A stretch of 64,000 nucleotides of DNA, taken from NCBI RefSeq assembly GCF_958979055.1, contig NC_084897.1, positions 21,563,628 through 21,627,627 of the forward strand, read 5' to 3'. This document shows positions 25,192 through 37,300 of the stretch, piece by piece. Source of the stretch: Alnus glutinosa. Its lineage: Eukaryota; Streptophyta; Magnoliopsida; Fagales; Betulaceae. Within the stretch, counting starts at the first letter, position 1, and each line of letters starts with the position of its first letter. The position numbers and the translations under genes are program-made. A model generated the notes under the pieces. The model was not told the DNA's origin. It did no database searches and saw only the letters and a list, made by a program, of their open reading frames with translations.

Positions 25192-26045
25192 ATAGAAGAA
25201 AACAAATTTATGACCGTTGTTTGTTGTACGTGAACAAGCGACATAATGATGAGTTCTTACCCGTATATACCCCTTTGTATTTGTATTTTGAGTATGTGAA
25301 TCCTTTTTAGAGTTCGCTTCTTACTTTTTTTTTCCTTTCAGTCTTTTTTTTCTCTCCTCTTTTTTATTTTGCCTCGGGAATTGTCCTCTGCCATTAGAGT
25401 TTCTCTCCTCAGTTTTGTGGCATTGTAATGTATTGTACTGTTTATTCCAAGATGTGTATAGCAGGAAAGAATTGTGGTTGATTTTCATTTTTTAATGTTC
25501 GTGGGGAAGGTTGACAAGTTTGTGATTATGTAGTCTGAAAAGTACCTCAAGTTTTTGCAATTTATTTTTCCGTAAATCTTGAATGAAAGTTTAAAGTAGT
25601 CATTCGATACCCTCTTGTCACAAGGAGTTTAGTGGCACCATGAAACGCTGGAAATGATTCTAGTTTCAGTGTCGTTTTAAATATGTTCTAGTCTAGTTTA
25701 ATCATCTACAGGGAAGCTAAGAAATAAAATATTACCATCGTGAAGCGACCAATTCTAAATGTTATTTTTGCATCCCTCTAAAAATAACGTGGTTTTTGAA
25801 ATTATAATTAGATTAAAATTTAATAATGTTTTATCATAAAATTTAGTAGTAATTTTAAGTAGCATTACTTTTGAAAGAACACAAGAATGACACTTAGCAT
25901 TACTAAGCATGATTGATTCCAAAATTCAGGAAACAAATTGCATATAAATTACTAAGCATGATTGATTCCAAAATTCAGGAAACAAATTGCATATAAACTT
26001 TTGGCTAATTTAGAAAACAAAACAATAAACTAAAAAAATAAAAAG
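25192..26045. other. CPA 3' UTR and intergenic DNA
   Basis: AT-rich, with no coding signal. It includes the 49-bp tandem duplication at 25899-25996. Nothing else is recognised. Confidence 0.5.
25899..25996. repeat. Perfect 49-bp tandem duplication
   Basis: Two adjacent identical 49-bp copies (25899-25947 and 25948-25996), each starting ATTACTAAGCATGATTGATT and ending CAAATTGCATATAA. The lack of divergence indicates a recent event. It lies about 50 bp from the tRNA-Glu gene. Confidence 0.95.
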
Positions 26046-26117
26046 TTCCGTTGCCGGGAATCGAACCCGGGTCTCCTGGGTGAAAGCCAGATATCCTAAC
26101 CGCTGGACGACAACGGA
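26046..26117 (-). tRNA. tRNA-Glu (anticodon UUC)
   Basis: On the minus strand the gene starts TCCGTTGTCGTCCAGCGG, with the D-arm GGTTAGGATA, anticodon stem CTGG/CCAG around loop CTTTCAC (anticodon TTC), and T-arm CCCGGGTTCGATTCCCGG. It closes with CAACGGA pairing the 5' TCCGTTG. The T-arm supplies the B box (GGTTCGATTCC). At 72 nt including the discriminator base, with all stems paired and no intron, it looks functional. A poly-T terminator would be expected just below 26046; only short T runs are seen there on the minus strand. Confidence 0.96.
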
Positions 26118-27057
26118 TGCTTTTGTTAGAGTGCGTTTAAAATAATATAAGTAATGAAACTACCTCTTGAGGAGTCATGGAGAGAGATCAAAGCTAAGGT
26201 GTGTTGTATTTGTTAGAGAATAAGCCCATCGGGCAAGAGTAAACAAGTTCCATTTAGGATCCTCAATTCATTTTTCTGACAAATAAATAAGATAGAGCGG
26301 CATCTCATTCATCCTTGAGAATATTACAAAAAAAAAAAAAAAAAAAAATCATAAGTGAAAAAAAAGATATGAGTATGAACTCTCCGTAAAGGTGGAATAG
26401 GAATTGTTCTAAGCAACAAAAGACATATACTTATTTTGGTAATTAGGGAAAATGTTGGGATCCTCTATAATTATTTGTTCTAATTTGAGAGAATTCAAGC
26501 AGATGATTGTGAAATACCATTTATAGAACCCACTTGACCAAATAAAAATTGGGTTGTTCAACCACATATCCGGCCAGGCGAATCTCATAAGTAGTCTCTT
26601 ACAATCACTTATCCAAATTTGAGAATTTGTTCGAATACTTTCAAATTCAGACAAATAATTGTTGAGAATCCTTATCCAATAATATGAAGGTAACTTTTGT
26701 TGTTTCTATGAGTATAACTATGACTTTACGAACAATTTATGATAGACACAACCGCCAAAAAATTGCAACATTCACATATAAGAATATATGAAAATTGGTT
26801 ATTGATAACGTTTGCCTTATAAATATAATTAGTATGTCTTGACAGAGAGCCAATGTAATCTTTAATTGCCAAAATGATTTGTTTGATCCTGTTAACCAAA
26901 ATGGCCAAAAGTTATATTTGCCTCCCTCATTTCAGGACATAATTTGTCAACAAATTTGTTTGTATAAAACTTCATATAAATCGGCTTCTAAATGTGACAT
27001 GTATCCCTAAGCATATAAGAAGTATATATTTTTTTGGTAGCATGTGTTTATCACATG
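26118..27057. other. Intergenic DNA
   Basis: AT-rich with a poly-A run at about 26330-26348. No gene or structured element recognised. Confidence 0.5.
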
Positions 27058-27164
27058 GTTTTTTGTTTTGATATATCCACACAAGAGGGAAGAGGGAGAA
27101 TTCGAACTAATGACGTCCGCTTTATGAGATGTGGTCCCCAGCCGATTGAGCTACCCCTTGAGGA
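27058..27164 (-). mobile_element. tRNA-derived SINE
   Basis: Read on the minus strand it opens TCCTCAAGGGGTAGCTCAAT, containing a pol III A box (TAGCTCAATCGG), and has a B box (AGTTCGAATTC) about 45 nt further on. It ends in an A-rich tail (ATCAAAACAAAAAAC). The flanks ATCACATG and ATCACGTG look like an 8-bp target duplication with one mismatch. The head cannot fold into a complete tRNA, so it is a SINE and not a tRNA gene. Confidence 0.68.
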
Positions 27165-27608
27165 CATCACGTGTTTTTTTAATGCGTAAATGACACATGT
27201 TGCTTTTAAAGGTCAATTTGTATAATTTGTAAAAAGTTTATGTCCCTTATTTTATGAGGCTCTTCCTTTTCACATGTGGAATTGCGACTCTTTTTGACAG
27301 TATCATTAATTCATAGAAAGGTCTGTTTTTTCTTCAACTGTTGCTTCACTCCCAGTCTCCCAGTATATGAATTCTACAAGTTATACAAGTTACGCACTAA
27401 ATCTGTTTGTTAACTAAGAAAAAAATACCGCAGGGAAGAAAATTTCAACCTTACATGTTCTCTTACTTTATAAATTCTGCAATAAAAGACTCAAAACTTC
27501 GGTGTCTTTTCTTTTCCTACATTTTCTTAAGAACCAAACGGGTTAATTCTATTCGTTTATTTATTCATGTTTCTCTTTACGTTGCTTATTATGATGATAT
27601 ATTTGCAG
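27165..27608. other. Intergenic DNA upstream of the LSM4 pseudogene
   Basis: No coding or structured signal recognised. It may contain the former LSM4 promoter. Confidence 0.4.
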
Positions 27609-30429
27609 GTCTATTATCATTGCTGGGTTTGCTTTGATCGGAAAAATGGTATGTAGCTCAGTGTACTGATTGTTAGGGTTAGAGTTTCGTTCTTTTGGCT
27701 GTTTCTTCTATATTGCTTTGGGAATGAAGACCCTACTGATTTCATTTGGTTTTGGTGAGAGCAGTCTCTCCGTGGATTTGATTTATGTTTCACTTTCACA
27801 TTCTAGCCTAAAAAACGTAGGAAGAGGAAAAAAAGTTAATTTTTTAAATTCTGTGATTTGGGATAGTTGAGGTTAAAAAACAAAGGGTTTAATTCCTGCT
27901 GTATTTTGGGTCGAGTCCGAATCATCAGCCACTGGTTTAGAAAGTTGCACTTTTTCCTCTTGTGGGTGAAGTTCAACTTCTTAAATCATGGCTTGGCAAT
28001 TCAAACTTGACCCATTCCACATGTAGGTAAAGTATAATTTCTGCAAAATTAAAAAAGACAATAAATAAAGAGAATAACCAATAATTAACTCAATTGAGAA
28101 GTACTTAATACATGAAATTTGAAACTCAGCTGTCTTTTGGTTAAACTTTTGAAGAATTTTTCTTGCATGAAAACAAACATTACATTGCATAGATTGTTGT
28201 TTTAAACAGCTTAAAATTGTCCTTCCACAATGCTAACTTGGTATCTTGGCTTCTATTTACTGTTGTAAGAACCCAGTTAAATAATTAAATTGTAAATGCC
28301 ATCCTAATTCATATACAGATGATACTTATTCTAATTATTATTTTTATGGTTGGTAGTTAATGGAGCTGAAAAACGGGGAGACTTACAATGGGCATTTGGT
28401 GAACTGTGATACATGGATGAATATCCATCTTTGAGAAGTCATATGTACCTCAAAAGTGATTATGTTCCAAACATTTCTGCATCAGTTTCTTTGAATTTTT
28501 TTTTTGTAAGTTTTATCTTATCCCATAAATTAAAGTTCACTATATTTGTGATTCATCATCGCACTATGATGATGTAGGATGGAGATATGTTTTGGAGAAT
28601 GCCAGAATGTTACATTCGTGGGAATACAATTAAGTATCTTCGAGTCCCAGATGAGTTTTATTTTTTTATAAATTCGTTTTTAACCTCAATATATACCCCC
28701 CTTCCTTTCTCTGGAATGATGTAGCTTAGCCAAATCAGACATTGATGTGCTCCATAAGGCATTTTCTTCAAAGCTTGTACTTGTTGTTATAGAGGCATAA
28801 TGTGTCTCTTACATACACTTGATAAAGCTTTAGAGGATATATGCCTTCTGTAGAAGTGCATCGTTGTGACGACAACATAGAGTTTGGTTGTTCCTGACCA
28901 GAGTTCTTACCTACTTGACATTTTGGTTTCTTTTTCTTTTCTTTTTTTTTTGGTCACTGGTGGGGGGTGTCAATAATACTAGGCTACAAGTCGAAGATAG
29001 CCTTCCCCCTCCCAAACCCCTCCTCTACCATTTTGCTACAGCTGTATGCACAAGATGAAGAATCTTTATATGTTGCTTATGTTATTTACACTGTGTCACA
29101 TATTTTCTTGGATTTCCAGTTGTCATACGTTTTGTACTAAATTGCTGGTATCTGTCCATCATGTAGTTAGGCTCAGAGTTACTTCTAGCCATCTTTCTGG
29201 GCTTTTAGAATTCCATTTAACTCTTCTTGTAGTCTATACTTATTTAATGGAGAAGGTTTGTTGCATTGAGGGGGGAATTTTTTATGACATTCTGGGTATC
29301 TCTTGGGTTTGGTTGTGTTGTGTAATATGGAATACTCCAAGTTTGTACTGATACTTTAAATCTTACTTTAGAGAGAAAAAAAGAAGTAAAAACAGACTTC
29401 TCTGATCAACTATATTGTTTTATTGTTGCAACTTTTTCAAGACCTAACGAACTCCTATGGTAATGTTTGCTTTTTTCTTTAGGTGGTTGACAAAGTTCAG
29501 AGGAGGAGACAAAGAGCCGCTCAGGTATATTTTGTGGCTACATGGTGTTCATTACAGTTGAAAGGGACTTGTCTCTGTCTTGGTTTTTGTTCATTTTAAT
29601 TTATTAGTTTTTGGCCTTGCATTGTTTTATTTTTTATTTTTTTAAAAAAGAAGAGTAAATTAGAATAGAACTTTGCGAAAAGATTCACTTCTTTGAGAGT
29701 TTTAAATTATTGGACAATTTTGATCTGCATAATATAGCTCAGTCAAATATCCAGAAGCTATATGCTCAATTCTGTTCTCACAGCTTCAGTGCTAACTCTA
29801 ATATTTCTATTTCCTTAATAGAGTTTGTTTTGATGTTCTAAGTTTCTGATACAACTAGCTTATTATACAGGGATTGACCAGAACTGGCTATCATAAGTAT
29901 TCTGGTTTTGCTAGAACTACTTGAGTTTTTACTTACACTGAAGCTGGAAAAGATTGAAAAAATGAGCATCCTTGCTTTTTAAATGTGAGAACATCAGAAA
30001 GTTGTATGCATTTATATATCACTAGCCTTTTAACTAATCTATCAACTTGTTCAGATGGAAGGCCACCTGGTGTGGGGCGCGGAAGGGGAAGAGGTAGAGA
30101 GGAAGGTGCTTGTGGGAGGCAAGTGAAAGGCATTGGGCGCAGTGTAGATGATGCAGGTGCCAGAGGCACGGGAGGAGGCCGGGGCAGAGGAGGGTCTCTA
30201 GGCAGAAGTGGTGGCAACAAAGGTACTATCTATGTGATTTACGTCCTTTCTAGAATATGGAGTATCAAAAAACAAAAAGCTACAGTCCTAGCTATCGGTA
30301 ATAAATGTGATGGCAAACATTTGACCATGCTGCCCCATAGTTGATGTAAATTTAATGGAAGTGTTGCAATCCTTTTAGAATGACTAGGATTTCTTCTGTG
30401 GAACAGGTGGAGGACGAGGACATGGCTGA
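27609..30429 (+). pseudogene. LSM4: LSM4 (U6 snRNA-associated Sm-like protein) pseudogene, introns retained
   Basis: Segments matching the LSM4 exon structure are 27609-27648 (heavily decayed first coding exon), 28357-28455 (MELKNGETYNGHLVNCDTWM), 28578-28655 ([20 protein letters not shown]), 29483-29524 (VVDKVQ), 30055-30222 (the RGG tail: [16 protein letters not shown] onward) and 30407-30429 (GGRGHG, stop). LSM4 belongs to the LSm1-7 and LSm2-8 rings in mRNA decay and splicing. This copy cannot make it: the initiator region has lost the MLPLSLLKTAQGHPM pattern and carries a stop, TGA at 28432-28434 replaces the conserved Arg in HLREVICTSK, exon 3 has lost its normal donor, and exon 4 carries a 2-nt insertion. 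The retained introns show it arose by DNA duplication and not by retroposition. The RGG tail is better preserved than the Sm fold. Confidence 0.87.
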
Positions 30430-31306
30430 CACTATTTTAACTTTTTAAGGTGCTGGAATTGGAAAGATGCTGCTTGTTAAGCAACAGGAGGGAAGAAAAG
30501 ATATTTCCGAGTGGTTGAGATATGTGAAGACTGCGTCCAAGGAACAGATTTAGTGTATAGCTTTTAGCTTAATTGAGCAGTGATCCTTGTACAACAGTTG
30601 TGCACAACTATAGACACATGGGGTGGGACTTACTCCATGAATCTCACCCAATGTGTCTACACTTCTGCACAACACCTGCATAACTGTTGTACGGAGTCAT
30701 TTCTCATATTCATATCCTTTCTCCAACAATTTGTATTACATCACTGATCTGGTGGATATTTTATCAATGTGTAGCTATTGCTTCAATTTACGATCATGTC
30801 GACTGAAAATGGGTATGACATGTTGTAGACATTTAGTCTAATAGTCTCTATTCAGTAGGCATTAAGGTTAAAAACATGTAATATTGCTCTTTTTGAGGTC
30901 ATATGTTTATGTAACACAGATGTATGTAACGTTCCTCTCATGCGCAACGTCAGTAGACCTAACTGTTTTTTACTTTTGACAATTCTAAACAAGTAATTTT
31001 CTAACAATAATATTATTACTCCAAGAATTAAGAAATTTGACTTGTTAATGTAACTTGGAAGCATCTACTCATTATTTATGAATTGTCCAAAAAAAAAAAA
31101 AATTAAGGAAATTATACTAAAATCTGTAGAAGGCACCATCTTCCATTTTTATACGTTAATTTAGTATAATTATTGTACTTTTAAGAAGACAAAAACCTCA
31201 GAGACTTATCTATAATCACTGGCTTGTTTGACCACACTCGGATAGTGTACTTAGACCATCTTCTTTCAGCAAAAATACCGTTGAACTCGCAGAAAACTCA
31301 AATCAA
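30430..31306. other. Intergenic region with MITE and HGSNAT-like promoter
   Basis: AT-rich. It holds the palindromic MITE at 30590-30701 and the promoter and leader of the next gene. No other feature found. Confidence 0.5.
30590..30701. mobile_element. Palindromic MITE
   Basis: The left arm TGATCCTTGTACAACAGTTG and its continuation TAGACACATGGGGTGGG are mirrored on the right in reverse complement (TGACTCCGTACAACAGTTAT, TAGACACATTGGGTGAG). The element is about 112 bp, nearly a single hairpin, and non-coding. Confidence 0.72.
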
Positions 31307-34300
31307 ATGGCGGAAATCAAAGCTGATACGACGACGGACCACCACCTGCTGACTGTGCCGGAGCCCGATATCGCGGACCAAAAGCCCCCGAAACCAAAGC
31401 GCGTTGCTTCCCTGGACATCTTCCGAGGCCTCACTGTTGCGGTACATTGATATAAGCCATATTTTTTTTTAAACCTTTTCAAAATATATATTTTTGATAT
31501 TTTTGCGAATTGAATGAGTGAGTGAAGCAGCAGAAATCCCATAATTTCTGGCTCCAATTTCTTGTCCACCTTTTCTCATGGGTTGCTATTTTTTTTTTTC
31601 TTTTTCTTTTTCCTTCTATAATTTTCACTGCATGTACTTGTTTTGGATATATCCAGCATTTATGTATTCTCATTTTTGTTATTTTTATTCTTGAAAATCA
31701 CCAAAACAGAAAAGAGTAATAACCCATAAATATTTTACAATGCGACGTGTTAAGGTTTAGTAACGTTCAAACGGCTCTTGGGAGTTGGGAATATGCAGTG
31801 CGTGTAATTTTTTATTTTTTTTTCCATTTTTTTTTTTTAAAAAAATACAAATATCTAGTGTTGATTGTGCCACGTAGAATATGATGCTGGCAGGACGTTA
31901 AGTTGATGTCAAGAGTAATGCTTGTTGTACACAAAGTGTGTGTGCACTGTGATTTTTTTTTTGAATTCTGTCTTAACTTTCATATATCAGCAGGAGAAAA
32001 CTCCTTTTCATCAAGTACAAGACTGGAAATAAAATCAGGGTAAGTTAATAGAAAGTTGATTTTAAGGGGTTAAACTGTAGTAAAAATTTTTTAAGGGGCC
32101 AAAGTTGAAAAAAAGACTTAAAATGTGTGTGTGTGTGTGTGTGTGTTTTAACAAATTTAAAAGTTAAAAAAAAAAAAAAAAAAAAAAGCATTTTTGACAA
32201 ATTTTTTGCTGGAGGGGCCCTGGACCTATTTATTTTGCTAAACTGGACCTATTTGGACGAGTTTTACTGTTAAACGTGAATTATTATATTTAATGTTGTA
32301 TGTTTTTATCAATTACATTTTTGTTTATCTTGGACCATTCATAAAGTCTAGTAAAAATTAGATTAAACTATATGTTAGAGTTGTGATATCTATTTTGCAG
32401 TTGATGATTTTGGTGGATGATGCCGGAGGAGAGTGGCCTATGATTGGGCACGCACCATGGAATGGTTGCAATCTTGCTGACTTTGTGATGCCATTCTTTT
32501 TGTTCATTGTGGGGATGGCCATTGCGCTTGCTCTCAAGGTTGGTTTCTGTTCTGTTCCCGTCCAACTTCAGAACAAGTATTGCACAATGCATTCATTTCT
32601 TGATGTTTTCTCGTGTAGAGAATACCAAACCGTTTTCTGGCCATCAGAAAGGTGATTCTTAGGACTTTGAAGCTTCTGTTTTGGGGTCTCCTATTGCAAG
32701 GTCAGTTTTTGTTTCATTTGCATTTATACTCAGCTTACATTTTTTTTTTTCCCACATTGCAATAACTTTGTTTTACAAGGATATTTGATCAACAAAAATG
32801 ATGGCTGGTTTGAGGGCAACGTTTTATCAGCAACTTTTTGCTTTTGCTTTTCCTATTTAGAATTTAGTTGAAGCATAGCCATTAAAGTAAACATCTTTAT
32901 ATACAAGTGATCACCAAATTTTATGAGAGAACTTTCAAAAAGGCAAAAGAAATGGCATATAATAAGTTTTCTTCTCAAATGTCCATACGTCTGTTACAGA
33001 CCCATGTGTGGGAAGCAACAAACTTGAGGAATGTAAAGATAAGAAGGGAGAAATTGCATGGACATAAGACTATTATCTCATTGTTATATGAAGTCTTATT
33101 AGGATTAAGATTATATATTATTAAGAGTCTTATTAGGATTAAAGTTATATATTATTAGGAATCTCAAGGATAAACACGTTTTCTTTTAGAATTGTATTTT
33201 CATTCTAATTTTTCTTGTAAGCCTATATAAGGCACCCTACATTCATTAATAAAAGGGAGATTAGGATTCCTCGAAATATCCTATTATGGAGTGCTACCAG
33301 CAGTCCACCAACAAGTAAACAAATCAACTACTCGTTTAGAAATAAACAAAGATAGCCCTAAGGGATTGAAAAAAAAAAAACATTCTATAAGGTACAAGCA
33401 ACCTTACAATGGAGAAGGAGATGGTATATGAACTCCTCATTCCTCTTGCACATACAACACCTATCGACTACAATGACATGTTGCTTCCTAAGATTGTCCA
33501 TGGTAAGAATCTTTTCTAGGGCCCTCGACCGAGCAAAAAAAGTCACCCTTAAAGAAACCTTAGTCTGCCAAATACTATTCCAAGGGAAAAGAATGACATC
33601 ATTACAAGCCAGGACATTGTCGAAGGATCTAACATCGAACAACCTTCTGGAGGAGACCCACCAAAACTTGTCTTCATCTTCCCGTCTCACTCTAACTAAA
33701 TGCAACAAATTGAAAAACAAGGCAAAGGCATCCACCTCCTAGTCATGAGCCACTCTAGCACAGCTTACATTCCACTGACTGGAGCCACTAGATAGCTCCA
33801 AGTAAGCCGCTATTGAAGCATCCTTCGCGCAAGCAACACCGTATAAATCTGGAAAGGCTTCCTTTAAGGTCTTGTCTTCACACCACAGATTATGCCAGAA
33901 ACTAACTTTGGAGCCATCTTTCACCTCAAAATTGGTATGACTTGAAAACTAGGCTTTTTAAAGGAGGAAGGATTGTTACGGACCCACGTGAGCTGCATTG
34001 GAAGCTGCAAACCTGAGGAATGTAAAGATAACAACGAAGAAGTTGGATGCACATAAATGATAAACTATTATGTCATTGTTATATGGAGTCTTATTAGGAT
34101 TAACATTATTTATTATTAAGAATTATTAGGATTAGAGTTATATATTGTTAGGAATCTCAAGGATAAACATGTTTTCTTTTAGAATTGTATTTTCATTCCG
34201 GTTCTTATTGAAAGCCTATATAAGGCACCACACTTCCATTAATAAAAGGGATATCAAAAGTATAATTTTCTCAAACATTTGTTGTTTGATTGGGAGGCTT

Positions 34301-37300
34301 AAGATTCCTCGAAATATTCTGCTATGGAGGCTTGGGGTCCTCGCAATACTCTACTACCCTAAAAATCCCTTAATTAATTCTCTTTTTTTTAACTAGTTTC
34401 CTCTTTCATTACCCATATCACGCTCATCAATCGTTCAGTTATGTGAGCAGGTAACACCATATCTTACCGTATAATGATTGCATGATTTGTTGGATGCAAG
34501 AATACATAAAGCATTTGCAAGACCGATGCCATCCCTTAGTGTTCATGTGTCGTAAGCAATCATTCATTAAGCAGACAACTATACGTTTTATATATAGGCA
34601 GAAGAAGGTGGTATTCAGATAAAATGAACAACTTTTTTTTTTCTTTCAAAAAAAGTGACAAATAATTAGTGGTACATTATTGGAGAGAAGAAATTAAGAA
34701 AGGACTATAAGCATTAGATGTCGCTTAGATGTTAACTTAGCTTCATCATTTTTGAAGGAGGTTTTTCACATGCTCCCGACAAACTAACATATGGTGTCGA
34801 CATGAAAAAAATAAGGTGGTGCGGCATTCTCCAGGTAATGTTGATATTAGTCAAGTATCTTAGCCTTATAGGAATGAATTTAAGCAGTAATTCTTTTCAC
34901 CCTTTCTAGAGAATTGCTTTAGCATATTTGGTAGTATCGCTGGTGGAAATCTTTTCAAGAGATGTTCAAGCCAAGGATTTTCCATTGAGCTGGTTCTCTG
35001 TATTCAAGTTGTACTCTTGGCATTGGTAAGTTTGTAAAGTGTGTGCTATCGTGTATTCCCGATGAAAATTTATCAGTAAAACTATTATCAAAGACTTTCT
35101 CTGTTCTAAAATTTCAGGCTGGTGGGAGCATGCGTTCTTATTGTTTACTTGGCTGTGCTTTATGGGACATATGTCCCAGACTGGCAATTCACTGTCCAAA
35201 ATGGAAATAATACTGTTGAACTTACAGTAAGCTTCTGGTTCCTTTTATCTCATTCTTTTAAATCAGAAACTTCTCCTCAAATGATATTGCTATTATCTTT
35301 GTATATAGTTGGAGATGTCAGTAACAGGCCTAAATATTTTGTTTAGTAACTGACTAATTTTAGTCTTTGGTATCAATCATTTATTTGGGAGCAATTTGGA
35401 CATGGAGGGGTTGAACTTGTGAAATCCTGATATTCTGGTTTGCATAGCACGCAACGACTACACTTAGAAAAGGGTTAAGGTCTTTTCGTAATTAGAACTA
35501 GTTTTGGTGAGGGGTGCATTGACTTTTTTAGTGACTAAGCTTAACCCATGATGGTTCCACTCTATGTAATGGAACTATCTACCATGGTCGAAAACTTTGT
35601 AGAAAACAAATGGTTGGATAATCTATTAACGTGTATATTCTGTTAATTTTAGGTAGTCTGTGGCATGAGAGGAAAACTGGATCCTCCTTGTAATGCAGTC
35701 GGGCATATAGACAGAGTTGTGCTAGGAATCGAGCACATGTATCAACATCCAGCTTGGAAGAGATCTAAGGTTTGTAGCGTTTTTCTATTTTACTCCTTAT
35801 CATATTATGAATTTGAGATCGCTAGTTTAAAGACAGTGGCATTTTTGAATATTTAATCTTCTCTAATATTAAGTTCTGCAGGCTTGCACTGAGAATTCCC
35901 CATATGAGGGGCCTTTCCGAAGTGGTGCTCCTTCATGGTGCCATGCCCCTTTTGAACCGGAAGGAATTTTAAGGTCTGTTAACATCATAATTAACTAGTG
36001 TCATTTTGATGAATAATGGAAACAGTGCGTCTTGTCTAGATTCTTATCTGCAGGTAACTAGTTGTACCTTTTGCTGAATAATCTAATGCTCCCTGCTGAG
36101 GAAACCACATGATGGAAATCATTAGGCTTGGCCTTAGGATATAGTGAACAAATGGACTTCACAAAAATTCCTTGGGCACATTCACTCCATTGCACCACCA
36201 AACTGTGACTTTGGTCTATCAAATTGATTTTTTTTCAGCTATTCTTTCCCAAAGTATATAGTATGTGAATGAAAATAGTAAGCATGAAAGAAAAATTCAA
36301 AATAATTGCACACTATTTCTTAACAACTAAATAAAAATATGAACTTAGCTGTATGTAAAAGTAAATTGGAGAAGACATGCTGTCCCTGTCTTCTCCCTGT
36401 CTTATCGTTAATCCTTTAAAAATACTTAAGGCTGCCTTGACTCTAAGAGGCATGATCTCTCTTTCAACCACTCAATTGGAGCAATTTATTGATTTCTTAC
36501 ACCTGTAGATTCATATTTTTAAGCATGAACCTTACTGATGCTCCAATTGGCTATGATGGAAAGTTTATGATGAGTGTGCTCCCCTGATGTAATTTATTTG
36601 ACTATTGTAAACCTTGACAATTTCATTTTGAACCGTTTCTATTTGTGAATATTTATCTTATTGCAGCTCAATATCAGCTATTCTCTCCACCATCATTGGG
36701 GTGCATTTTGGACACGTGCTTGTACATTTTAAGGTTAGGTCTATGGTTTCATGTATTTATGCCTACCTTACATGAAGATCTGCTCGCTTCACTGATCTCT
36801 TTCAATTATTACAGGGTCATCAAGCTAGACTGAAGCACTGGATTCTGATGGGTTTTGCCCTCCTCATTTCTGGAATTATCCTTCATTTCACTCATGGTGT
36901 GAACTGAACGTTAAGTATTTGCAACTTTGTATATTATCTGTTATCTCACTGTTTTCTAATTTTTCCCCAATGCAGCAATTCCTCTGAATAAGCAGTTGTA
37001 CACATTTAGCTATGTTTGTGTGACATCTGGAGCAGCAGCTTTGGTCTTTTCAGCTTTCTACATTTTGGTATTCTTTTGTCTTGAAATTTTGATTGTTCCT
37101 TTTCATTAGGATCATTTATATATCTTTTGAATATGGACCCGTGTTGTTGGGATTGCGGCTTGGTTAAAAGTTGATTATCAATTCTTTTGGGTATGCGAGT
37201 TCAATGAGATTACATCAAGTTTAATCTAATTTTCTCCTCTGATACCAGGTTGATATTTGGGGGTTTAGGTATCTGTTTTTGCTATTGGAATGGATCGGCA

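Noticed and set aside
27058-27164. Second tRNA gene
   Set aside because: The pol III boxes are present but acceptor and anticodon stems do not form, and an A-rich tail follows; a SINE fits better.
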